A stretch of 64,000 nt of DNA from Desulfovibrio sp. Marseille-P6017 (lineage in GTDB: Bacteria; Bacillota_A; Clostridia; Peptostreptococcales; Peptostreptococcaceae): positions 1 through 64,000 of the forward strand of contig UWOR01000009.1 of the NCBI GenBank assembly GCA_900604495.1. The letters run 5' to 3'. The position numbers and the translations under genes were made by a program. The notes under the pieces were generated by a model, which was not told where the DNA came from, did no database searches, and was given only the letters and a program-made list of their open reading frames with translations. Positions 46,607-54,710 of this stretch are shown here, in pieces; the first letter of the stretch is position 1; the number at the start of each line of letters is the position of its first letter.

Positions 46607-46629
46607 CAGATAAAATTTAGGAGGCAAAA

Positions 46630-46839
46630 ATGTTTGATCAAAAGAAAATAGATAGGATAAATGAATTAGCTAAAAAAAATAAAAATGAAGGTTTAACTGA
46701 AGAAGAAAAGAAAGAAAGAGAAATATTAAGACAAGAGTACTTAGCTAACTTCAGAGCACATTTTAGATCAAGATTAGATAGTGTAAAGGTAGTATCACCA
46801 GAAGAATATGAAGAGCATATGAAAGCTAAAAAAAATTAA
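46630..46839 (+). CDS. UPF0291 (DUF896, YnzC-like) protein
   Basis: 69 aa, a two-helix protein with the family core INELAKKNKNEGLTEEEKKEREILRQEYLANFRAHFRSRLDSV. Function uncertain; YnzC in Bacillus is SOS-associated. RBS TAGGAGGC before ATG. Sits between the MocR gene and the aminopeptidase and may share their transcript. Confidence 0.92.
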   Translation: MFDQKKIDRINELAKKNKNEGLTEEEKKEREILRQEYLANFRAHFRSRLDSVKVVSPEEYEEHMKAKKN

Positions 46840-46872
46840 TATAGCTAAAAGGGTAAAAATAGGAGGGGTAAA

Positions 46873-48264
46873 ATGGAGATAAAATATGAAGCTAAAAATG
46901 CATGGAAAATTCATACAAAAAATAACACTTTAGAAGAGGTTATGAATTATAGTAAAGGATATATAGATTTTTTAAATAAGTCTAAGACTGAAAGAAGTTG
47001 TGCTAAAGAAATTATAAAGCAAGCTAAAGAAAATGGTTATATATCGTTAGAGGATGCTATTACTAGAGGTAGTATAAAATCAGGAGATAAAATATATGCA
47101 AATAATAAAGACAAAGGTGTTTGTTTATTTATAATAGGAAAAAATCCTCTTGAAAGAGGAATGAGGATAATAGGAAGCCATATTGATGCACCTAGAATTG
47201 ACTTAAAAGCAAATCCATTATATCAAGAAGCTAATTTAGGTTTATTGAAAACTCATTATTATGGAGGAATAAAAAAATACCAATGGTTAGCATTACCATT
47301 ATCTTTACATGGTGTAGTAATACTTAAAGATGGTAAGAAGGTTGATATATGCATAGGCGAAGATGAAGATGATCCTGTATTTTGTATAACAGATATTCTT
47401 CCACATTTATCATCAGATCAAAATCAAAAGAAAATATCTGAAGCTATAAAGGGTGAAGATTTAAATTTATTAATAGGAAGTATACCAACTGAAGAACAAG
47501 AAGGTATAGTTAATAATATATTAAACATATTAAATGAAAAATATGGGATGATAGAAGAAGATTTTTTAACAGCAGAATTTGAAATTGTACCTGCTGGAAA
47601 AGCTAGAGATTTAGGATTAGATAAATCTATGATCATTTCATATGGTCATGATGACAGAGTATGTACATACGCTGCTATAACATCTATATTTGATATAGAA
47701 GAAGTAGATTATACTGTAGTAACATTATGTGCAGATAAGGAAGAAGTAGGATCAAACGGTAATACTGGTATGCAATCTAGATTTTTTGAAAATATTATAG
47801 CAGAGCTTATAGAGTTAGAAGAAAACTATTCGGACTTAAAATTAAAAAGAGCTTTAGCCAAGTCTAAGGTATTATCGGCAGATGTTTCTGCTGCGTATGA
47901 TCCTAATTTTCCAAATGCATATGATAAAAGAAATTCTGCTTATGCAGGTAATGGAGTAGTTTTAATAAAATATACTGGTGCTAGAGGTAAAAGCGGATGT
48001 AATGATGCAAATGCAGAGTTTTTAGCAGATGTCAGAACTGTATTTGATAATGCAAATGTAATTTGGCAAACGGGTGAACTTGGAAAAGTTGACCAAGGTG
48101 GCGGTGGAACAATTGCTTATATGTTAGCAAACTACGGAGCTGAAGTAGTAGATTGTGGAGTAGGAGTTCTAAGTATGCATGCACCATATGAGGTTATATC
48201 AAAAGTCGACTTATATGAAACTTACAAAGGATACAAAGCATTTTTTGAAAAAATAAAATTATAA
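46873..48264 (+). CDS. M18-family aminopeptidase
   Basis: 463-aa metallo-aminopeptidase of the M18 (aspartyl/LAP4) family. Metal-site motifs GSHIDAPRID near residue 98, SYGHDDRVC, CADKEEVGSNG and a C-terminal SMHAPYE. It releases N-terminal residues from peptides in the cytoplasm as a large oligomer. RBS AGGAGGGG before ATG. A terminator shared with the convergent LysR gene follows. Confidence 0.92.
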   Translation: MEIKYEAKNAWKIHTKNNTLEEVMNYSKGYIDFLNKSKTERSCAKEIIKQAKENGYISLEDAITRGSIKSGDKIYANNKDKGVCLFIIGKNPLERGMRIIGSHIDAPRIDLKANPLYQEANLGLLKTHYYGGIKKYQWLALPLSLHGVVILKDGKKVDICIGEDEDDPVFCITDILPHLSSDQNQKKISEAIKGEDLNLLIGSIPTEEQEGIVNNILNILNEKYGMIEEDFLTAEFEIVPAGKARDLGLDKSMIISYGHDDRVCTYAAITSIFDIEEVDYTVVTLCADKEEVGSNGNTGMQSRFFENIIAELIELEENYSDLKLKRALAKSKVLSADVSAAYDPNFPNAYDKRNSAYAGNGVVLIKYTGARGKSGCNDANAEFLADVRTVFDNANVIWQTGELGKVDQGGGGTIAYMLANYGAEVVDCGVGVLSMHAPYEVISKVDLYETYKGYKAFFEKIKL

Positions 48265-48313
48265 AATAAAGAACTTTAAAATGAATTGATATTCATTTTA
48301 AAGTTCTTTATTT
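48265..48313. terminator. Bidirectional terminator
   Basis: Very long stem AATAAAGAACTTTAAAATGAAT with its complement ending TTCTTTATTT, loop TGA-T. Separates convergent genes. Confidence 0.9.
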
Positions 48314-49213
48314 ATCTATATTAAAATAATTATATAGTTCATTTATAAATCTATTTTCAAGTGGTGTAAGAACTTTTTGTTTAGAATATATAAAATAGAA
48401 ATTCCTATTAAATTTTATGTTTTTTAATCTATAGAAATTAAGCTTATTATCATTTATATAGTCTATAGCAGACATATACGACACAAAAGATACACCTAAT
48501 CCAAGTTTAACCATCTCCTTAATTGACTCATTTGATTCTACATGAGCAATAACATTTAAGTTATTATATGAAAAGTTATTTTCTTTTAATGTATCTAAAA
48601 TTAATCCTCTAGTAGCAGAACCATCTTTTCTCATAATAAATTTAAAGTTAGACAACTCATTAATACCAATGTATCCATTTTCATTTTTTACATTTAAATT
48701 TTTAGAAGTTATTAAAACTAGTTCATCATTTAATATTTTTATTGACTCAATTTGGGTATTACTCGGTTTAACTCCAACAAATCCAAAGCTAATTCTTTCA
48801 TTTAAAATTTCTGATATAGCATATTGTGAATCATAATGATTTATACTAAATTGTACATGTGGAAAATCATTTATAAATGATTTCATAAATCCAGGCAGTA
48901 TATAAGTTTCAGGAATAGAACTACAAGCTATATCAATTAAACCTTCTATTTTACCAGAGTATTCTTTTATGTCACAAATAGCTTGCTTACAATTATTAAG
49001 AATATATATAGCGTGTTTATAAAGTATCTCTCCAGACTCTGTAAGTTTAATTGTTTTATTATTTCTATTTAATAATACTGTATTTAATTCTTTTTCTAAG
49101 TTTTGAATATGAGAACTTACTGTAGGTTGAGTAAGAAACAATTCTCTGGCTGCTTTTGAAAAGCTTTCATGTTTAACAACTGATACAAAGACCTCAAGTT
49201 GTTTAAAGTCCAT
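48308..49213 (-). CDS. LysR-family transcriptional regulator
   Basis: 301 aa, standard LysR layout: N-terminal helix-turn-helix (FSKAARELFLTQPTVSSHIQNLEKELN, residues 18-45) and a periplasmic-binding-like effector domain. It resembles the LysR regulators associated with cysteine or selenium metabolism in Clostridia, but no such genes lie nearby. RBS AGGAGGT on the minus strand. Confidence 0.9.
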   Translation of the reverse strand: MDFKQLEVFVSVVKHESFSKAARELFLTQPTVSSHIQNLEKELNTVLLNRNNKTIKLTESGEILYKHAIYILNNCKQAICDIKEYSGKIEGLIDIACSSIPETYILPGFMKSFINDFPHVQFSINHYDSQYAISEILNERISFGFVGVKPSNTQIESIKILNDELVLITSKNLNVKNENGYIGINELSNFKFIMRKDGSATRGLILDTLKENNFSYNNLNVIAHVESNESIKEMVKLGLGVSFVSYMSAIDYINDNKLNFYRLKNIKFNRNFYFIYSKQKVLTPLENRFINELYNYFNIDK

Positions 49214-49397
49214 ATAAATACCTCCTGAGATTTAATATTAAATATATTATATCATAAGCAAAAAGCAATTAACCTTTTAAAATACATATAAAACTGCATC
49301 TTATTACAAAAATATTACAGATTAACAATACATATTATTAAATTTAGAAAAATGTTATATAATTTATACATAAATAATAGAAAAGGAGGTCTATAAG

Positions 49398-50126
49398 ATG
49401 AATTTAAAGAGATTAGTAGCAAGTTTCATTATCTCAAGTCTATTTTTGACGGGGTGTACAAATGATAGTGCAACAAAAACAGTAACTAATAGAGCTAAAC
49501 AACAGCAAACAATGACAAAAGTTCAAAATGATGTAAATGAGATAATGAATAAGGACTATAATTACGTTTTAAATAATATGGGAGCTCCTTATAGTACAAC
49601 TTATTGGATAGATAAATATAAAATAAATAATACTCAAACTATTGAAGAACTTAATGAAACTGGAATAGTTGGTTTGGTATATCCTAAATATACAGCAGAT
49701 AATGAATTAGAAGGAAGTGCTTTATATATAGAGTTAAATAATAATAAAGTAGTTGAAGTTCAAACATATGATTTCGGAACATATGAAGAAGATGAAGTAC
49801 TAGAAGATAGTAGTTTGATTGTAATGGATAAATATAGCAATGAAGGAATATTAGAATTAAGTGATATGGAAAGTATAAATTTAAATACGTTTGAAGGTAA
49901 TCCTGTAGATGAACTACATAAATATTTAAACTATATAACTCCAAATATTGATGCCTATGATATGGTAAGTAAGAGTAAATCTATAGAAGTATATAAGTTA
50001 ATACACAATAGCGTAAATACTAATAAAACATTAATGGTATTTTTAGATGATGGAAAAATTGAAAAGATAAACATAGTAGGAGATAGCTTCGTAATAAAAC
50101 AAGCTAGAGATTATTTTAACCAGTAA
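49398..50126 (+). CDS. Hypothetical lipoprotein
   Basis: 242 aa with a type II signal peptide ending LFLTGC (lipidated Cys about residue 20), then a soluble domain with no recognised family. Segment MNKDYNYVLNNMGAPYSTTYWID recalls the SmpA/OmlA-like small-protein inhibitor fold pattern, without proof. RBS AAAGGAGGT. Monocistronic with a terminator. Confidence 0.78.
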   Translation: MNLKRLVASFIISSLFLTGCTNDSATKTVTNRAKQQQTMTKVQNDVNEIMNKDYNYVLNNMGAPYSTTYWIDKYKINNTQTIEELNETGIVGLVYPKYTADNELEGSALYIELNNNKVVEVQTYDFGTYEEDEVLEDSSLIVMDKYSNEGILELSDMESINLNTFEGNPVDELHKYLNYITPNIDAYDMVSKSKSIEVYKLIHNSVNTNKTLMVFLDDGKIEKINIVGDSFVIKQARDYFNQ

Positions 50127-50160
50127 AAAGATTATAGCAAATGTATAATCTTTTTTTATT
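50126..50160 (+). terminator. Rho-independent terminator
   Basis: Stem AAAAGATTATA with TATAATCTTTT, loop GCAAATG, then T's. Confidence 0.85.
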
Positions 50161-50303
50161 GTCAATTGAAATATATAATTAATAATGTTTAATATGAAAA
50201 ATACAGGGTAGATATAAAATAAATCGAAAAAAATGCAAATAAATAAAAATAAAGTTAAAAAAAACTAAATATTATAAAAAAATAAAAAAGTTGATAAAAA
50301 TTA

Positions 50304-50357
50304 TTGACAATAAAATCTAACACTGATACTATGTAAAAAGAGTGAAAATGATTATCA
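50304..50357 (+). promoter_or_regulatory. Iron-regulated promoter: sigma-A hexamers plus Fur box
   Basis: TTGACA 50304-50309, 17 nt, TACTAT 50327-50332. A 7-1-7 Fur box TGAAAATGATTATCA lies at 50343-50357 (one mismatch to TGATAATnATTATCA), just past the expected RNA start, so Fur-Fe would block transcription. The 50161-50303 stretch before it holds no gene. Confidence 0.82.
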
Positions 50358-50416
50358 GTAAAACATGGAGATAGTGTTCAAGTAGATTGGATAATCACTT
50401 TAAATTAGGAGGAGTA

Positions 50417-51370
50417 ATGAAGAAGAGATATTTAATTTTAGCATTAATTGTTTTATCTTATATATCCTTATTTTTAGGAGCGAAAGACATAACATTAATA
50501 GATATATTTACAAAAGATCAGGATAAACTTATGGTATTTATGATAAGTAGAATTCCAAGATTAATAAGTATTCTAGTTGCCGGAATGGGAATGAGTATAG
50601 CAGGACTTATAATGCAGCAGATAAGTAAAAATAAGTTTGTATCTCCAACAACAGGAGCTACAATAGATGCAGCACAACTTGGAATAGTTATATGTATGTT
50701 ATTTATGCCAAAGGCATCAATGTTTTCTAAGACAATAGTAGCATTTATATTTTCACTAATAGGAACATTTATGTTTATGAGAATACTTGGAAAAATTCAA
50801 TTTAAAAATGTAATATTTGTTCCATTAGTAGGTATAATGTTTGGGAATATAATAGGATCTATAACAGATTTTATAGCATATAAATATGATCTTACACAAA
50901 ATGTAGGTGCATGGATGCAAGGTGACTTCTCCATGATATTAAAAGGGAACTATGAAATACTATACATAACGATACCTATGATAATAATAGCCTATGCATA
51001 TGCAAATAGATTTACTATCGCAGGTATGGGTGAAGATTTTGCTACTAATTTAGGTCTTAATTATAAGAAGGTAGTAAATTTAGGGTTAGTAATAGTTGCA
51101 TTAGTAACAGTATGTGTAGTTGTTACAGCAGGAAGTATACCATATATTGGTCTAATCGTACCGAATATAGTTTCATTATACAGAGGAGACAATATAAAAG
51201 AAAATATATGGCATACGGGATTATTTGGAGCAGTTTTTGTTCTAGCATGTGATATATTTGGAAGATTAGTTATATATCCGTATGAAATAACAATAGGATT
51301 AACAGTAGGTGTTATGGGAAGTATAATATTCCTTTACCTTTTATTAAGGAGGAATGTAAGTGCAGCTTAA
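50417..51370 (+). CDS. Iron-siderophore ABC transporter permease (YclN-like)
   Basis: FecCD-family permease of 317 aa with about nine hydrophobic segments. Contains RIPRLISILVAGMGMSIAGLIMQQISKN (family block) and IPYIGLIVPNIVSLYRGDN near 240. ATG 50417 with TAGGAGGAG upstream. It overlaps the second permease by 11 nt and forms a YclNOPQ-type iron importer (petrobactin-type in Bacillus; substrate here inferred). Confidence 0.9.
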   Translation: MKKRYLILALIVLSYISLFLGAKDITLIDIFTKDQDKLMVFMISRIPRLISILVAGMGMSIAGLIMQQISKNKFVSPTTGATIDAAQLGIVICMLFMPKASMFSKTIVAFIFSLIGTFMFMRILGKIQFKNVIFVPLVGIMFGNIIGSITDFIAYKYDLTQNVGAWMQGDFSMILKGNYEILYITIPMIIIAYAYANRFTIAGMGEDFATNLGLNYKKVVNLGLVIVALVTVCVVVTAGSIPYIGLIVPNIVSLYRGDNIKENIWHTGLFGAVFVLACDIFGRLVIYPYEITIGLTVGVMGSIIFLYLLLRRNVSAA

Positions 51371-52361
51371 TAGTGTAAATAAGAAGATAAATAAAAAAAC
51401 TAACAAAGTAAATTCGAGTTTAAATAAAACTCTATATATAATGGGAGCTTTAGTAATAGTATTTGCAACATTATTTTTATTCTACGGTATAGACATGAAT
51501 CATTTTGATTATGCAATATCAAAAAGAATACCTAAAATTATAGCAATAGTTTTAGGTGGTGGATGTATTGCATTTACAACAGTAGTTTTTCAAACTATAA
51601 CCAATAATCAAATACTAACACCTAGTGTACTAGGATTGGACTCATTGTATGTATTAGTACAAACAATAATTGTATTTGCATTTGGATCAACGAGTATATT
51701 TATAGTTAATAAAAGTTATAACTTTGTGATAAATGTGGTTATAATGGTGGGAGCATCAATACTTTTATATAAAATATTATTTGAAAAAGGAAAAAATGAT
51801 ATATTTTTCTTATTGCTTGTAGGTATGATATTTGGAACTTTATTTAAAAGTGGTTCTTCATTTATGCAAATGGTAATAGATCCAAATGAATTTTTAGCTT
51901 TACAAAGTAGTATGATAGCTAGTTTAAATAATATTAACACAGACGTACTTATGATATCGATGATAATGATTATTGCTATAGTACCATTTATATATGATGA
52001 TATAAAGTATTTAGATGTATTATCTTTGGGAAGAGAACAAGCAATAAATCTAGGCGTTGATTATGATTCATTAGTAAAAAAGATGATAATAGTGATTTCA
52101 GTACTAGTATCTATATCAACAGCTCTTATAGGGCCAATGACATTCTTAGGATTAATAGTTGCTAACGTTGCAAGAGAAGGTCTTAAGACTTACAAGCACA
52201 AATACTTAATTATAGGTTCAACTTTAATAAGTATGATAACTCTTGTGGGAGGTCAATTCTTTGTACAACATATATTTAGTTTTAACACAACTTTAAGTGT
52301 AATAATAAACTTTATAGGTGGTATTTACTTTATACAGCTTTTATTGAAGGAGAGTAAATAG
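51360..52361 (+). CDS. Iron-siderophore ABC transporter permease (YclO-like)
   Basis: Second FecCD permease, 333 aa. KRIPKIIAIVLGGGCIAFTTVVFQTITNN and IGPMTFLGLIVANVAREG match the family coupling regions. GTG start at 51360 with AAGGAGG 5' of it, inside the end of the first permease gene. The ATPase begins directly after its stop, indicating a coupled operon. Confidence 0.9.
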   Translation: MQLNSVNKKINKKTNKVNSSLNKTLYIMGALVIVFATLFLFYGIDMNHFDYAISKRIPKIIAIVLGGGCIAFTTVVFQTITNNQILTPSVLGLDSLYVLVQTIIVFAFGSTSIFIVNKSYNFVINVVIMVGASILLYKILFEKGKNDIFFLLLVGMIFGTLFKSGSSFMQMVIDPNEFLALQSSMIASLNNINTDVLMISMIMIIAIVPFIYDDIKYLDVLSLGREQAINLGVDYDSLVKKMIIVISVLVSISTALIGPMTFLGLIVANVAREGLKTYKHKYLIIGSTLISMITLVGGQFFVQHIFSFNTTLSVIINFIGGIYFIQLLLKESK

Positions 52362-53117
52362 ATGATAGAAATAAAAAATATTTTAAAAAAATATAAAGAT
52401 AGAAATGTTGTAGATAATGTTTCTTTCAATATAGAAAAAGGTAAAATAACTTCATTTATAGGTCCAAATGGAGCTGGTAAAAGTACAGTTTTAGGAATAG
52501 TTACTAGACTTATAAGTGGCGATGGTGGAGAGGTAGTTATTGAGGGTAAAAACTTAAGTGATTATCACACTAAAGAATTAGCAAAAAAAATAGCTATACT
52601 TAAACAATCAAATAATATAAGCTTAAAACTTACAATAAGAGAATTAGTTGGATTTGGAAGATTTCCACATAGTCAAGGAAACTTAAATGCTGAAGATGAA
52701 AAATATATTGATGAAGCTATAGAATATATGAAATTAACTGATATACAAGATAAGTACTTAGACGAATTAAGTGGAGGACAAAGACAAAGGGCATATATAG
52801 CTATGGTTATAGCTCAGAACACAGAGTATATATTACTTGATGAGCCTTTAAATAATTTAGATATGTCTCATTCAGTTCAAATGATGAAAGTTCTTAGAAA
52901 TCTTTGTGATGATTTGGGTAAAACTATCGTATTAGTCATGCATGACATAAACTTTGCATCATGCTATTCTGATAATATAGTTGCACTTAAAAATGGTAGG
53001 ATTGAAAAAGTTGGAAAAACAGAAGAGATAGTTCAAAAAGAAGTACTTGAAGACATATATGAAATGAATTTTGATATAAAAGAGATAAATGGAAATAAAA
53101 TATGTGTTTACTTTTAA
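52362..53117 (+). CDS. Iron-siderophore ABC transporter ATP-binding protein (YclP-like)
   Basis: 251 aa: Walker A GPNGAGKST near residue 35, signature LSGGQRQR near 135, Walker B YILLDEPLNNLD, switch MHDIN. FepC/FhuC-type ATPase. ATG 52362 directly follows the permease TAG. RBS AAGGAGAG. Followed by a hairpin before the binding protein gene. Confidence 0.93.
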   Translation: MIEIKNILKKYKDRNVVDNVSFNIEKGKITSFIGPNGAGKSTVLGIVTRLISGDGGEVVIEGKNLSDYHTKELAKKIAILKQSNNISLKLTIRELVGFGRFPHSQGNLNAEDEKYIDEAIEYMKLTDIQDKYLDELSGGQRQRAYIAMVIAQNTEYILLDEPLNNLDMSHSVQMMKVLRNLCDDLGKTIVLVMHDINFASCYSDNIVALKNGRIEKVGKTEEIVQKEVLEDIYEMNFDIKEINGNKICVYF

Positions 53118-53121
53118 TAAT

Positions 53122-53150
53122 ATAGGGCAATCTTAGTAAGATTGTCCTAT
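53122..53150 (+). other. Intercistronic hairpin between ATPase and binding protein genes
   Basis: TAGGGCAATCTTA pairs with TAAGATTGTCCTA with one mismatch. There is no T tract after it, so it is more likely an RNA-processing or attenuation element that sets different levels of importer and binding protein than a terminator. Confidence 0.6.
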
Positions 53151-53165
53151 AAAAAGAAAAATAAT

Positions 53166-53180
53166 TGAGAATGATTTTAA
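53166..53180 (+). promoter_or_regulatory. Weak second Fur-box-like site
   Basis: TGAGAATGATTTTAA matches the 7-1-7 Fur consensus at about 11 of 14 defined positions. It lies 60 nt before the binding-protein gene and suggests a separate iron-regulated start. Confidence 0.45.
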
Positions 53181-53239
53181 ATACTGAATTAGAAGTAAAC
53201 TCAATATACAATAAATTTATATAAAGAGAGGGAGATATT

Positions 53240-54187
53240 ATGAATAAAAAAGCAGCAATAATAGCAGGAGTTGCAATAATAGGACTAGTAGGAGCATTTG
53301 CATTAACTAAAAATAAAAATAATGTTACTCCAGATACAAATGTAGCAGCAGAAAGTACAATGACAATAACTCATGACTTAGGAGAAACAACAGTAGAAAA
53401 AAATCCTGAAAGAGTAGTAGTATTCGATATACCTACTTTAGATACAATGGAAGTTTTAGGAATAGACAATGTTGTTGGAGTTCCAACATCAACGTATCCA
53501 GAAAACTTATCAAAATATGACTCAGATGAATATGCAAAAGTTGGTACAGTTAAAGAAGTAGATTTAGAAGCTATAAAATCAGCAGATCCAGATTTAATAA
53601 TAATAGGTGGAAGACAAGCAGATTATTATGATCAATTAAGTGAGATAGCACCAACAATATCAGTATCAAAAGAAAATACTGATTATGTAGGAAGTGTGAC
53701 TGAAAATATAAATACTATAGCTGAATTATTTGAGGTGGAAGATAAAGCTTCAGAAGAATTAGCAAAAGTAAAAGAAAGATTAAATGAAGTTAAAGAATTA
53801 GTTAATGGTAAAGAAGCATTAACTGTTATGGTGAATGAAGGAAACTTAAGTGTTTATAGTGAAAACTCAAGATATGCTTTATTATATCAAGGTCTTGGAT
53901 TCAAAACAGCAGATGAAACGATAGAAGATTCAACTCATGGTCAAACAGTTACATTTGAATACTTAGCTGAACAAAATCCAGAATACTTAGTAGTTTTAGA
54001 TAGAGGAGCTGCTACAGGAGGAGAGTCAACAGCTGAAACAGTATTAGATAATGACATAGTTAAGTCTACTGATGCATATAAAAACGGAAAAATAATATAT
54101 TTAGATGCATATACTTGGTATATAAATGATGGTGGTCTTAACTCTATAAATATAATGATAGATGATATAGCAAATAATATAAAATAA
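53240..54187 (+). CDS. Iron-siderophore substrate-binding protein (YclQ-like), no lipobox Cys
   Basis: 315 aa class III periplasmic-binding-type protein with the family features NPERVVVFD near residue 55, ADPDLIIIGGRQADYYDQL and QNPEYLVVLDRG. The N-terminus MNKKAAIIAGVAIIGLVGAFALTKNKNN has a hydrophobic helix but no cysteine, so no lipobox, unlike known YclQ/CeuE lipoproteins. It would remain anchored by an uncleaved helix or be released. RBS GAGGGAG. Strong terminator downstream. Confidence 0.9.
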   Translation: MNKKAAIIAGVAIIGLVGAFALTKNKNNVTPDTNVAAESTMTITHDLGETTVEKNPERVVVFDIPTLDTMEVLGIDNVVGVPTSTYPENLSKYDSDEYAKVGTVKEVDLEAIKSADPDLIIIGGRQADYYDQLSEIAPTISVSKENTDYVGSVTENINTIAELFEVEDKASEELAKVKERLNEVKELVNGKEALTVMVNEGNLSVYSENSRYALLYQGLGFKTADETIEDSTHGQTVTFEYLAEQNPEYLVVLDRGAATGGESTAETVLDNDIVKSTDAYKNGKIIYLDAYTWYINDGGLNSINIMIDDIANNIK

Positions 54188-54198
54188 TAAAATTACTT

Positions 54199-54240
54199 AA
54201 AAAGTCAGTTTTAAGTTTAAACTTAAAACTGACTTTATTT
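54199..54240 (+). terminator. Rho-independent terminator of the iron operon
   Basis: Perfect palindromic stem AAAGTCAGTTTTAAGTTT / AAACTTAAAACTGACTTT (54201-54236), then ATTTAT. Confidence 0.88.
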
Positions 54241-54260
54241 ATAAAAATGGGAGATATAGT

Positions 54261-54584
54261 ATGTTTATAGAAACTAAAAAATTTACAGTAAAAAAGGGTT
54301 ATGCAGAAAACATAATTAATAAATTTTCAAGACCCAGAAATGAAGATGATACAAATGAAAGAAAAAAACCTCAAGGACTTATTGATGTTACAATAATGCA
54401 AAAGTTAAGAAAAGAAGAACATGAAGAAGTAATAGTTATGTTTAGATGGGAAAGTCAAGAAGATCATAAAAACTTTAAACTTAGCGATGCTCATAAAGAG
54501 GGTCATAAAAACAAAGGTGAAAAGCCAGACTTTATAATAAATGTAAGTGTAGATATGTATGATGTTAAGCATATAAATATGTAA
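54261..54584 (+). CDS. HmoA/IsdG-like antibiotic-biosynthesis-monooxygenase-fold protein
   Basis: 107 aa, ABM (dimeric alpha/beta barrel) fold: FIETKKFTVKKGYAENIINKFSRP at the start and VIVMFRWESQEDHKNFKLSDAHKEGHK, which contains the conserved Trp and His of haem-degrading IsdG/HmoA enzymes. Next to the siderophore operon, fitting haem-iron release; activity is inferred. RBS GGGAGAT. Its own terminator follows (54587-54620). Confidence 0.8.
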   Translation: MFIETKKFTVKKGYAENIINKFSRPRNEDDTNERKKPQGLIDVTIMQKLRKEEHEEVIVMFRWESQEDHKNFKLSDAHKEGHKNKGEKPDFIINVSVDMYDVKHINM

Positions 54585-54586
54585 TT

Positions 54587-54620
54587 AAAAAGAGATGATT
54601 ATTAGGAGTCATCTCTTTTA
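54587..54620 (+). terminator. Rho-independent terminator
   Basis: AAAAAGAGATGA pairs with TCATCTCTTTT around a TTATTAGGAG loop. Confidence 0.82.
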
Positions 54621-54710
54621 TATTGTGTAGATTTATTTTAGTTGGGTAATAAGTATATGATATACTAATTTTATAACAAAAATATATAATCATAGATAGG
54701 AGGAGTTAGT

